Source: Prostheceraeus crozeri (Eukaryota; Platyhelminthes; Polycladida; Euryleptidae). From it: a stretch of 64,000 bases of DNA. The notes below the pieces were generated by a model. The model worked only from the letters and a program-made list of their open reading frames with translations. It was not told the origin of the DNA and searched no databases. A program made the position numbers and the translations under genes. The stretch covers positions 1 through 64,000 of the forward strand of contig CAJQUW010007914.1 of NCBI GenBank assembly GCA_907163375.1, given 5' to 3'. Below, one piece after another: positions 32,941 through 43,332 of this stretch (position 1 is the first letter of the stretch; every line of letters begins with the position of its first letter).

Positions 32941-33079
32941 GAGAACGAACCACCGGCTCTCTTAAGGGCCACCATGGGGCAAGATTTGATAGAACCTCCT
33001 CGCGGTTTGCCCTGGGCAGTCTTCAGACTGGCGAATACTATCATTAAGTTGAATCTGCTATCAGTCAACGTGAACGTTG
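32941..33079 (+). repeat. Triplicated Polinton module, copy 2
   Basis: 139 bp, nearly identical to copies 1 and 3. The encoded peptide differs only by conservative changes (MGQDLIEPPRG in place of MGQDMIEPPRG, NVNV in place of NLNV). It begins 13 bases after the stop of the preceding small ORF. Confidence 0.9.
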
Positions 33080-33143
33080 TGCAGTCGATTGCTATCCCTG
33101 AAGCATTCTGATTCGCTGTTGAGCAATTCATTGTTGAAAACCC

Positions 33144-33150
33144 TATATAA
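33144..33150 (+). promoter_or_regulatory. TATA box ahead of the second small Polinton ORF
   Basis: CCCTATATAAG lies about 40 bases upstream of the ATG at 33192, with TCATTCAATTTT, a likely start region, in between. Confidence 0.55.
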
Positions 33151-33191
33151 GCCAGAAGATTGTAGCGCTTCTCATTCAATTTTAAGTCACG

Positions 33192-33431
33192 ATGGAAGCA
33201 ACATCTCCTACCAACACCATTCCCGACTTCATCATCCTCGACGAGTGGGATGAAGAGGATGAGAAGGAATGTGAGAAGAAGGGGAAGATCAAGAGGATCG
33301 TTTGGACGGATGAGGTGTGGACTCCTAATACCACCCGCATCCGAAAGGTGCCAGATGCACCACCACGGCTTAGGCGGTACAGGGTTTATGACAACCTAAC
33401 TGTCATACCTATTGACTTTTCAAATCAATAG
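33192..33431 (+). CDS. Small acidic Polinton ORF between repeat modules, unknown
   Basis: A 79-residue frame. The first half is strongly acidic (ILDEWDEEDEKECEKKGK), the second half basic with a proline-rich PDAPPRLRRYRVYD stretch. It has its own TATA box and is followed after 13 bases by the third repeat module. No family recognised. Confidence 0.45.
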   Translation: MEATSPTNTIPDFIILDEWDEEDEKECEKKGKIKRIVWTDEVWTPNTTRIRKVPDAPPRLRRYRVYDNLTVIPIDFSNQ

Positions 33432-33444
33432 TCAACTTGTCGCT

Positions 33445-33583
33445 GAGAACGAACCACCGGCCCTGATAAGGGCCACCATGGGGCAAGACATGATAGAACC
33501 TCCACGCGGTTTGCCCTGGGCAGTCTTCAGACTGGCGAATACTATCATTAAGTTGAATCTACTATCAGTCAACTTGAACGTTG
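33445..33583 (+). repeat. Triplicated Polinton module, copy 3
   Basis: 139 bp. The three copies start at 32454, 32941 and 33445, so the cassette period is about 490-505 bp. This copy is not followed by an obvious promoter and ORF on the same strand. Confidence 0.9.
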
Positions 33584-34150
33584 CAAATGAAGTTCGGTGT
33601 AATACTTCCTTTCGACGGGCGTTCCTGTAAAGGGCGGCGGTGAAACCCGTAGCTATGTATACCGCAAGGGACATTCGGCAATGGTTAATCTTGTTAAACC
33701 TCTCTGCGTCATGTTTGCAAGTGATTGCCTCTGTCTCAACGTAGTATGCATTCGCGCCAGGGTGACATTTGGCCAACTGTCGAAGATTGCCTTATAAACT
33801 TTCCATTGCATACGTTATGAGAACCATGAGTTCTACCTGTCTCTATCAATGAGACGAATTGATGAATGGAATGAAATGGGAGGACACTCACGCGCCACAC
33901 GCAACATATCACACTTCTCTCTTCCGTAGTCTAACAAGCTCTTTACACATGGATCGCTGTCGATTGCTATCCCTGTATCAGAAGTGTAAGCTATCTTAAT
34001 TTTATTTAACACTATTTCATCTACCATCATCGCCCATATCAAATGTTATAAGGTTTGCAATTAAACTAAGCGTGCTACTATTTCCAAATGAAAAAGCATA
34101 CATGGTTAAATCATCCACTTAAGCCCCATTCAAGTAAGTCAGTATGAAAG
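33584..34150. other. Polinton intergenic stretch
   Basis: No convincing ORF. The word GTCGATTGCTATCCCTG near 33960 also occurs at about 33086, just after module copy 2, hinting that this stretch once held another cassette-like unit. Confidence 0.35.
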
Positions 34151-34176
34151 CAAAGATAATACGAAATAAAAATTTA

Positions 34177-34632
34177 TTATCGCATGTATTTCAAAAGGTC
34201 TTCATCGTCAATATCGTCCCAGAGTCTGACTTCACACAGATCACAAAAACGGTTCATCTGCTTCAACCGCTCTTCTACCGCGAGCCTCACTTTATCGATG
34301 TATTCCCACTCCGCCATAGTTCGTGGCTGGGAGTTAGGGGTGTTCCATTCCCATAATTGATGTAGGAATTTGGTGCTGGTGATCTCCATCACATCATCAG
34401 TATCATACTGCAGATAAATCCACCTCACGCCTGTTAAGTCGGGATACTCCTTCTCACATACACTCTCCTCTTCGTCGTCCGCTGGTAATGTTAACTTTCT
34501 AATGTTGTCGAGTCGGTATACTTTCTCCACTTTCCCCTTCGTTGGAGCGTTTGGTGTAACGAGCGCCTTTGGCGATGAGCATGGAGAAGAGAACTCCAAT
34601 GTAGTGTTCGGTGTTGTCGTAGGGCTTGTCAT
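34177..34632 (-). CDS. Polinton ORF, acidic protein of unknown function
   Basis: A 151-residue frame on the minus strand, facing the three repeat modules. The N-terminal 35 residues are rich in Ser, Thr and Pro. The rest is acidic, with Trp-containing segments (WIYLQYDTDDV, HQLWEWN) and a CDLC motif near the C-terminus. It diverges from the DNA-polymerase region that starts at about 35.08 kb. No family recognised. Confidence 0.45.
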   Translation of the reverse strand: MTSPTTTPNTTLEFSSPCSSPKALVTPNAPTKGKVEKVYRLDNIRKLTLPADDEEESVCEKEYPDLTGVRWIYLQYDTDDVMEITSTKFLHQLWEWNTPNSQPRTMAEWEYIDKVRLAVEERLKQMNRFCDLCEVRLWDDIDDEDLLKYMR

Positions 34633-34687
34633 GTTGACTGTGAATAATAACTTTGAAATGTTTTCTAATTCTTAAGTATAAACAAGC

Positions 34688-34738
34688 AACCAATCAGAAT
34701 GAACACCCAATGAATAATGAGCATAAAAGTATATAAAG
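34688..34738 (+). promoter_or_regulatory. Promoter of the Polinton DNA-polymerase region
   Basis: CAACCAATCAG (CCAAT box) at about 34688 and TATATAAAG at 34730-34738, followed by a GTCATTTCACTCTGTC start-like region. A pyrimidine-rich TTTCTTTTTCAG lies at about 35087, so the leader may be spliced before the polymerase region. Confidence 0.6.
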
Positions 34739-35082
34739 AAAGTGACATTCGTGTCATTTCACTCTGTCTTTGAGACGTGTAAGTGAACTGTTGTCTAGTG
34801 AATTCTATTATTTGAGGCGTGCAAGTGAATTCCAAATTCGAGACGTATTATTTGGGTGAAGTCTCTCTCTCTTGTTGAAGTATCAACCTTAAACATAATT
34901 TCCTTGAAATGGTAAGTTGAAGATTTCCTCTCTCATCTCCCTTAAACGTGTGGCTAATAGCATCTTCCTCAATTTCAAGCATCTACTTCATCACCAAAGC
35001 CCTCCCTTCTCGAGGAAAGTTTAGAGCTGTTGAGTGAAGGTAGGTTGTAACAATACACTGAGACTTTAACAGAGATGATAGA

Positions 35083-38000
35083 ATGATTTCTTTTTCAGGT
35101 GATGTTAGTTCCAGCTCAGGACTCTCGCGACAAGGCAACGAGTGGGAATGTGCTGACTCCGGACATATTTTTACAAGGAAGCACAGTCTCCTGCGACACA
35201 TCAAACAACGTGTGTGTCAACGCAAAGCGGTATCAATCTCCGGAGGTGAAGTTGATTCTGACGATGACATCTCCTTTCCTTGTGATTTGTGCCCACTATC
35301 TTTCGATAGCCACTTTCAGCGATCTTCGCACAGACTTCAACGCACGCATGCAAATGATCACTACACCAACGTTACCTCTACAATCTCCCTCATTAACGTT
35401 TCCCATAGTCATTTAGTACGCGACTACTGCATGGAGTCCAATACTCAAATAGTAGATTTTCCTGAGTGGCTCCTTCAAAATTCTAACATTATCGAAGCGC
35501 TCTTCAACAATTTAGACAATTTTAGAATGAAGGCGCTCATCTACCTCAAACTAAAATATATTGAAATAGATTTTCAAACGGGTCAAGTGACGGAGAGAAT
35601 ACAGTTTCATGTTCCTTCCTCTTCCGCAACCGAAGTTGTAGACTGCGAGTCTTGGCTAAATTTCCATATTCAATGTTTAAAATCAAATGTAGATAAATTT
35701 AATCAACGCGACAGCGCTCTCATTTTTGATGGCGTGGACCCAGCCATGTTCAAAATTTCCCTATTAGAAAGTCATGCAGCTCGAGGCACATTTAAACTAC
35801 TAAAAACGTTATATAATAAGAAAGCTGTCATCAATGTCGATTGTAAATCGCAGTGTTTCAAATATGCAGTCCTATCCATCCTTCACTATAATGATATCAA
35901 CGTGCATCGAGATCGCACATATAGCCATAGACAGTGGGAGGATGAACTAGTCTTTGAAGGATGTGATAGTAACAACATGAAAATCAAAGATGTAGAAACG
36001 TTCGAAAAACATAATCAGATTAAAATTGTCGTTCACGTGTGGGAGAAGGGGTTGAAGGGTGCCCGCTATAATTCACGTTCGACTTGTTATGAACGTGTAG
36101 TCAACCTCTTATTAGTAAAACAAGATGATAGCGAGGAATGGCACTACTGTGGTATTCCCAAAATCTCTCGCTTGTACACACACTTAGGGCGCTCTAAAAG
36201 TGGTGAACATTTTGTATGCGACCGCTGCATCCGCTCCTTTTGGAGTAAACATAAATTTGAAACTCATTATGAATAGTGCAAGCGAGGTAAATTACAAATG
36301 GAACGCATGCCCAAAGATACAATATTTTCACATAGGGATAATGGTGACGAATTAAGCCCCCTGCGTGTCATTTACGCAGACATCGAATGCTACATTGATG
36401 ATATCATCCACAAGCCAGCAGCCATATCCTGCTATGAAGTATGGCATGACCACTTTAGGAATAGGCAAAACAAAATGCATACTTGGCAAGGTGAAGATTG
36501 CATTTCAAAATTTCTAGAATTTCTCGATAAAGCTGCCAAATTTCAGCAATCATATGATCCCAATTGCAGCGTAAGTCACTACATATGTCAGATGAAGGCA
36601 AACAAAAATTTGAAAGTTGCACATCGTGCCCTAAATGTCATAAAACGTTTGATGACGATAAAATTAAGAAAGTGCGTGATCATGATCACATCACTGGTAA
36701 ATTTAGAAACGCACTCTGCTCCAAATGTAACTTTTCACTTAGGTTGAGACGTCGTGTACTACCCGTCATTTTTCATAACTTTAAGGGCTATGACAGTCAT
36801 ATGCTCATAAAAGGAGGGTTGAGCCCGATGAAATTGTGGCAGTTTAATGTAATAGCGCAAACGAGAGAAAAATTCATGGCGATGACAGCAAAAGTACCAG
36901 TAGATAAAACTAAAGAAAATAAGACAGTCTTCTTCGAAATAAAATTTTTAGATTCATTCCAATTCATGTCAGCGTCACTAGCTTCTCTCGTTCGTAATCT
37001 CAAGTTTCTTCCCCATAGTCAAACTTTGAAGAAACACTATCCAAACTTAACGGATGAGATAATCACTCGCAAAGGAGTCTTTCCCTATGCGTATTTTAGC
37101 TCAATGTCTAAACTAAATGAAACAACCCTTCCTTCCATTGACAAATTCCAAAACGATTTGACGGGTCAAGATTGTCCAGTAGAAGATTATGAACATGCTC
37201 AAGAGGCATGGATAAAATTTGATTGTAAAACGTTTGGAGATTATATGATCGCTTACTTAGAATTAGATGTCATTTTGCTGGCTGATGTCTTTCAGGAATT
37301 TCGACGGGTGGCATTAGAAGACGACAAATTAGATCCTGTCAACTTTATCAGTCTACCAGCCATGTCCTTAAAATCAGCCTTTAAAATGACTGGTGAGACC
37401 ATTCATCTCTTACAAGACCCCGAGATGTATAACATATTTGAGCGCGGAATACGCGGTGGTCTCACATTTGTAAATAAACATCATATAAAATCTGAAACAG
37501 TAGGTGATGATCATATTCACCTAAAGTACTATGACCAAAATAATTTATGTGGCAGTTCACTGTCAAAACCACTACCTCATTCCGAGTTTAGATGGTTAAA
37601 ACAAGATGAGCTTGAGTATTACTCCAACCTTTCAAACATACTGAAGATTCCAGATGAAGGTGATTGGGGATATTATTTTGAAGTGGATTTGATTTATCCA
37701 AATAGTATCAAAAATAAAACTGCTGATTTCCCACTCGCACCTGAATCTGGTGAAGTGACTGAAGATATGTTTTCACCATTCATGTCACAATTTCATAATA
37801 ACTTAACAGAGTGTGGACAGCCACGGTATAAACCATGCCGCAAACTTTTACTCACCCAATATGATAAGAAAAAATATCTCGTGCACTTCTGCATACTAAA
37901 ATTCTATTTAGAAATGGGCATGCTTCTAAAGTCAGTTCACCGCATCATCAAATTTAGACAGAAAGCCTTCCTCAAACCTTACATAGATAGTAACAGTCAA

Positions 38001-38882
38001 AAACGTGCACTAGCCCAAAATAATTTTGAAAAGGATTTCTATAAATATAAGAATAACAGTCTTTTCGGAAAGACCATGGAGGATGCCAGAAAACGTATGA
38101 ACTGCAAACTAGTCATTGATGATCAAAAATATCACAAATTGACCTCATCACCTCTTCTCATTGATAGAGACATTATCGATGAGGATCTTGTAGGTGTTAA
38201 AATGATAAAATCAGAAGTTGAGTTGTGCAAACCCATCTATATTGGGCAAGCCGTTTTAGATTATTCCAAGCTTGAAATGTATCAACTCTTCTATAAAATA
38301 TTAAAACCATGTCCTCTCGTAAAAGACGTTCGCTTGCTGGGTGGTGATACAGACAGTTTCTTTTTAGGAATTACCACTCAAAAAGATTTAAATTTTAATG
38401 AAGTAGCTAAGTCATTAGAAAAATATTTCGACACATCTAACTACAATCCCGCTCATCCACTCTTTTCCATACAGAATAAAGCCAAACTTGGTTGTTTTAA
38501 GGATGAAACAGCAGGAAAGGAAATAGATGAAATGATTCTCCTCCGTCCTAAAATGTATTCCATGAAATTAAAAGAATGTGCAGATAGTATTAAGCGTGCT
38601 AAAGGAATATCAAAATCAATTGTTCAAAAAATGAAACATCGGTCCTATAAGAAGGCCTATAAAAATAAAAATATAACGTTTGTCAATATGACAATCTTAA
38701 AATCTCAAGTTCATAATGCGAAAACGCACACGTTCAAGAAACGAGCGCTTTCAGCATGGGAGGATAAGAGGTGTTGGATAGGACATAACACATCTCTTCC
38801 ACATGGACATCCCGACACAAACATACCTCCACCCAAAAGAATAAAACTCACGCTACCACATTCAGGAGATGTATTGACATAA
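35083..38882 (+). pseudogene. Polinton protein-primed DNA polymerase B region, broken
   Basis: Parts in order: C2H2-type zinc-finger motifs near the start, an OTU-like cysteine-protease segment (CFKYAVLSILHY) common in this family, a 3'-5' exonuclease motif (YADIECYID), a Cys/His endonuclease-VII-like block (RDHDHITGKFRNALC), the exonuclease NFKGYD motif, the polymerase NNSLFGKTMED motif and the catalytic GGDTDS motif. Such polymerases replicate Polinton DNA from a terminal protein. The region looks broken, with about two breaks. It ends next to the shared polyadenylation site at about 39.05 kb. Confidence 0.85.
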
Positions 38883-39041
38883 TCAACTTTAACTCAGTAT
38901 TCTGATGTTGCTTTTTGTAGATATACATGGTTGTTTTATGTGTTGCATGAGATTGTATTTCCTTGTAAATAGTTCCCTACAGTCCCCTGTGTAAAGACTT
39001 TCCCCACTTGAAATGTAAAAAGCACATTTTTATCATGTATT

Positions 39042-39055
39042 TTTATTTCAATAAA
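39042..39055. terminator. Two-way polyadenylation signal in the Polinton
   Basis: AATAAA at 39050-39055 on the plus strand serves the polymerase region. TTTATT at 39042-39047 is AATAAA on the minus strand and serves the converging structural-type gene. The two lie within 14 bases between convergent genes. Confidence 0.6.
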
Positions 39056-39069
39056 ATTTTATAATTACT

Positions 39070-40599
39070 TCACTTTGTTTTCCGAAACACTAACATTATG
39101 AGGGATTTAGTATCTTTCACATGGATGCACTCTTGTAAACCATTGGTAATTTTGATAGCAATAGAGGGTATCATTTGTTTGACGACGGGATGATAGAAAA
39201 TAGATTCAAACATCTTCTCGACTCTTCCATATGAAGCGTCTTTATCATGAATGAAATCACGTAAAATGTATTCTTTTTTCTCACCAAAAGAAATAGGTAG
39301 AATCAAATCACTTTGAATGTAAAGGTGCTGTTCATGTTTATCAAGTGTCATTGGTGTTTCTATACCAATCGTATGCGCAGCAGTAAACACAGTTTGTAGC
39401 GATGAAAAACCAAAGAATTTTATCAAATTTGCACTCAATTGACAGTTAATGTCATCACCCAGTTTCAGAACAACGCGTTGATTTTCAATTGAAAACGAAA
39501 TGTGGTGTGTCTTTACATCATATTTACTTTTCATCACATGTTTCAACTTCTGTTGTATATAAGGATTTACTACATGAATGAAGCTTTCAACTGTATGATA
39601 TAGACGCGGCATTATATTGATAGCAACTTTAGATTCTTGATAAGACTGGTAAATTTTCTTGATGCGATCACCATAGATGTCCACCCACCATTCATCATTA
39701 ACTGAATCAGCTTTAGTGTAATATTCATGAGAAGCATAAACCAAACCGCTTCCAATAATAGGTGTATGATGTCTTACAAAATGACGCAAGGTTGGAGAGA
39801 CATAAACTGTAAGTATGTCATTATATTTCTGAATAACCAACTTATCTTTGTCCGCCATAACTTTCTCTCCATACTTCTTACCCACAGTCTCATTCCATCG
39901 TTTTACTAACTCAATAAGTGATAAAGATTGAACACCACGCTTTTTCAAAATAATGCGTTCTTCACATTCTACAACATCTTCATCAAATATTCTAAATTTA
40001 TAATGAAATTTTTTGATTCGATTTGAATAAAATTTTTTAACATTTGCAGTAGCAATTGACGTTAGATGTAGTCCATGGCCAAAACCGAGATGTGGATAGA
40101 ATTCATTATCCAACCTCAGTGTAAGACCTTTAGTAAAAGAATGAAAGCGAAGGAACTGTCTCCCACTCCAATGATAGATAGTAAACTCATAAACTTTCTG
40201 ATCCTTATTCTTCATGATGGAAGTATTACCACTATTGAATGCCTTAAAAATTTTCTCATTTCCAAATGGTTCATAAGAATCTGATTTTATCTGAATCCAT
40301 TCATGGTTCCACTTTCCATCTGATGTTAAATTGTATGGGAACTGGAATGCATTATTCATCGTTATTCCATCATGGGTGCGAGGAGTCAATAACATTTCTT
40401 CCAAATCATTCGCATTCTGAATATTGCTATCATAGCAAATACTAGAAACGCCAACCACCCATTCTCCTTCTAAATGTAGTGGGCGATTTAAGTCTACTCG
40501 ATAGTCTGATGGTTTATTTTTGGGAAATTTATTCATAGAAGCATTGCTGGGTAAGTAGATTAGAAACGAGTCCTTATTTTCACTTTCCATATTATTCAC
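39070..40599 (-). CDS. Polinton structural-type protein, 509 residues, function unknown
   Basis: The N-terminus carries the motif LPSNASMNKFPKNKPSDYRV followed by L-x(3)-L-x-L-x-GEWVVGVS. This pattern is one I associate with large conserved proteins in invertebrate Polinton-type elements; it is not an enzyme signature. A related motif opens the protein read from about 42.02 kb on the same strand (NAATKRFGNN, LNGKWEVGVTQ), so the two look like diverged paralogues. By size and position near the capsid genes a virion role is plausible, but that is inference. No catalytic motif is seen. Confidence 0.6.
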   Translation of the reverse strand: MNNMESENKDSFLIYLPSNASMNKFPKNKPSDYRVDLNRPLHLEGEWVVGVSSICYDSNIQNANDLEEMLLTPRTHDGITMNNAFQFPYNLTSDGKWNHEWIQIKSDSYEPFGNEKIFKAFNSGNTSIMKNKDQKVYEFTIYHWSGRQFLRFHSFTKGLTLRLDNEFYPHLGFGHGLHLTSIATANVKKFYSNRIKKFHYKFRIFDEDVVECEERIILKKRGVQSLSLIELVKRWNETVGKKYGEKVMADKDKLVIQKYNDILTVYVSPTLRHFVRHHTPIIGSGLVYASHEYYTKADSVNDEWWVDIYGDRIKKIYQSYQESKVAINIMPRLYHTVESFIHVVNPYIQQKLKHVMKSKYDVKTHHISFSIENQRVVLKLGDDINCQLSANLIKFFGFSSLQTVFTAAHTIGIETPMTLDKHEQHLYIQSDLILPISFGEKKEYILRDFIHDKDASYGRVEKMFESIFYHPVVKQMIPSIAIKITNGLQECIHVKDTKSLIMLVFRKTK

Positions 40600-40780
40600 A
40601 TTGGAGAAAAATATGAATGCGTTTGCATTAATTCTTCATTCGGAAATGGAGTGTGATACTTGTCACAGCGCCTTTATGAAAAGGAATCAACGCGCCAGCA
40701 TCGTCATATATGGCAATATCAATCTGTGGTATATAGTTTGATTTAAGGTCTGTATAATGCACCTTCTTAAAAGTATGCTC

Positions 40781-42025
40781 CTATATATTGCTACAGCTTT
40801 TTGGTTGGTATGGTATCATTGCTAAAAGTGGAGCTTCAGCATCTCCCACACGCACATCTTCACCAATATTGGAATATAACTGAAAATGGTTAACACGACG
40901 CGATAATGATAGATGCGCGCTAGCTTTTGTTACAGTACCACTTTTAAACGTATTTTGATCAAAGCCCAAAATGTCCTTTAGGGTATTGTCCATGACCAGC
41001 TCAATATTTTTCCCGCTAGCACGAAGAGATGGCACACCTTCTTTTTCAGAAAACGAAATATGTTCATCTTGAATCACTTCATTCAAATAATCTATTGCCA
41101 TCTTATCTTAAGTGATCATGCGAGGTGCCAACACTCTTGTTCTATGTGAGATTCCACTCAAAGGCTCTACACACTTTCTGTACAAAGATACCGACCATTC
41201 TGTATCAACTTGATTTGACCCATCACATTTCAAATAGCCCATATCAAATTGTCCATGAACGGCTGCAGAGCAATGTCGCAAGAACTGATGAAAATCTTCT
41301 GAACAAACTAATACTAGATCATCATCATCTAATTTAATAATGACGATTTGATCCGTTGATTTCGTATAAGTCAATGTTGCCACTTGTTTACCATCAACTC
41401 GAAGGAGAAAATTAAATTTCTTCACTAATGTTTCAGGAGTCATGTTTGTCTTTCTTGGCTTAATCACAATCTTCTTCAGCAATGTCTTTTCATTTTTCGG
41501 AATAAGATCCACATAAAAAGTTTTCTCTTTGTAAATCAAATCTTTACAACCACTTGGGTGGTAATTAACGTTATAATTATCATAGCTTGTTAAGGCGCTA
41601 GCGAGGTAACCTAAATCATTTCTTAAACTTGGACTTAAACCAACAATCCAATCTTTCTCAAGTACATGATGTACATAATTATGATCATCATTGTGCGGAG
41701 AAAAATGGATGATGTGTCTACCCTCTTTATTCAGGAAATCATATACAAACTTTTTACATGATAAGAGATCTTTCTTTGGCCACTGTGGAATGTAAACTCG
41801 ACAACCTTCTTCACACTGATAAGCCTCTGTACGCCTCACATTGATCGTCATCACTTCATGATTAAAAGTATAGACACAGTTGCTATGAACAAGTTGAGTG
41901 ACACCCACTTCCCACTTTCCATTTAGCTGTTGTGTCTGATCAATTGGTGTAGAAAAGAGTGCGGCTCGATTATTACCAAATCTCTTTGTGGCCGCATTGC
42001 TAAGCAAAATATGATAAAACGACAT
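40781..42025 (-). pseudogene. Polinton structural-type region, related to the 509-residue protein
   Basis: Starts near 42025 with MSFYHILLSNAATKRF and LNGKWEVGVTQ, matching the opening of the protein at 39070-40599. Near its other end it carries VGDAEAPLLAMIP, a motif seen at the C-terminal end of this family. The region does not look intact. The role is unknown and may be structural. Confidence 0.5.
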
Positions 42026-42048
42026 TTTTATATTGCTGATCTGCAGCT

Positions 42049-42417
42049 TTGCATAACATCATGAAGACTTGGATTTTGGACTCTCTACAATATATCAGAG
42101 TTGATCGTGATGGAAACGTGCATTTCAAAAATTCTCATGGTCATACATCAAGAGGTATTACATTAACATGGCGACAATTTGTTAACCTCAATGATATCAT
42201 GAGGGATTTGGAATATTTTGAAACATTAAGATTCATCTCCTTGGGTGATCAAGTTTGGCTTCAACGTTGCAACAATGAAATTCAAATCTGTCATTCGCAT
42301 TCCGCAAACTGTTTCTCATTTCGCAAATACAATTGGGAGAAGTATAGAAGATACATACATCGCTCCATCATGACATTTATTCGTCGTGAGTTCATCGCCC
42401 TACTATGCAAATCTTAA
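42049..42417 (+). CDS. Polinton ORF, PC4-like paralogue 1
   Basis: A 122-residue frame. The order YIRVDRDGNVHFKNSHG, then RGITLTWRQFVNLNDIM, resembles the beta-strand-turn-helix unit of the transcription coactivator PC4 (a DGE-x-KPGKKGISL-type strand followed by a Trp/Phe helix). A second similar half follows, with LGDQVWLQ and WEKYRRYIH. PC4 binds single-stranded DNA and helps promoter opening. The match is to fold pattern rather than to long identities. The gene diverges from the structural-type region by a 23-bp gap and is followed closely by a paralogue. Confidence 0.45.
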   Translation: MHNIMKTWILDSLQYIRVDRDGNVHFKNSHGHTSRGITLTWRQFVNLNDIMRDLEYFETLRFISLGDQVWLQRCNNEIQICHSHSANCFSFRKYNWEKYRRYIHRSIMTFIRREFIALLCKS

Positions 42418-42439
42418 TCAGGCATGACTACCACGCACC

Positions 42440-42770
42440 ATGAGTTGGAAATTAGATTCGCTACAACGTATTGAAACGGATCATGATCGAAACGTCTATT
42501 TCAAAGATTCAACTGGAAATGTGAGAAGAGAGTTTGCTTTATCTTATCGTCATTTTCAATCTCTACATCATATCATGAAGGATTTGAAATACTTCTATAT
42601 GAAAAGACATTCACGTATTGGAAATCGCATATGGTTGCGCGTCAACAAACGGCGAATTCAACTCTATCATTCCCAACTTCATATTAACTTCACATTTCAT
42701 CAAGGTAGTTGGGAAAAGTATAAAAGGAAGGTACATCGCTCAATTTACTCATTTTTTCATCATGAAGCGC
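42440..42770 (+). CDS. Polinton PC4-like paralogue 2
   Basis: The first 110 residues read from 42440 repeat the preceding ORF: LDSLQRIETDHDRNVYFKD against LDSLQYIRVDRDGNVHFKN, then IMKDLKYF against IMRDLEYF, and WEKYKRKVHRSI against WEKYRRYIHRSI. This is a tandem gene duplication inside the element. Immediately downstream lies the TBP-like region; whether the two belong to one protein or are neighbouring genes is not resolved here. Confidence 0.5.
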
Positions 42771-43306
42771 CATCGCTACACCATCGTCAACATTCTCCGT
42801 CGCTTCAGACTCTACACCAAAATCGATCTCACAACATTACACCCACACCTTCCAAACAGCAAGTATTACCCGGGCCGACCTCAAATGTTAGTGGTGAAGT
42901 GAACAATTCACGGAATCTTCAACTCTTCCCAAATGGGACTGTACAGATTCTCGGCGCCCTTTCTCATTCATCGGCGCAGTCAATGCGCTTAGAGCTACAA
43001 AGACTACTACGTCGGATATGGAAGAGGGAGAGGCGTGTGATGTCGAATCTGACTGTGGACAATATGGTGATCTCAACTCAATTGAGTGACAGTGTATCAT
43101 TTTTGAAGATTCGTACCAGCAGTTACAATTTGTGTTATGAACCCGAACTTTTTCCTGCAGCTCTCATTAGTTGTTGGTTACCTGTACATGTTGCAATCTT
43201 TCATAATAGTAAAGTGATCATTACTGGACTAAAATCTCATGTACAAGCAAATGTGATCCTAGACTATCTCATCGAGTATGTACGTACCCAGCGGATTGTA
43301 AAATAA
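42760..43306 (+). pseudogene. Polinton region similar to TATA-binding protein (TBP)
   Basis: The C-terminal TBP repeat is clear. NMVIST is followed by YEPELFPAALI, where human TBP has NMVGSC and YEPELFPGLIY. Then come VAIFHNSKVIITGLKS (TBP: LLIFVSGKVVLTGAKV) and a closing helix. An earlier LQLFPNGTVQILGALS matches the end of the first TBP repeat (ALIFSSGKMVCTGAKS). TBP bends TATA-box DNA and nucleates RNA polymerase II transcription. The element itself has several strong TATA boxes. The region looks broken, and this is a fossil copy. A captured and diverged cellular TBP is the simplest reading. Confidence 0.75.
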
Positions 43307-43332
43307 GAAACAATTTTTCCAACATGATGTTT

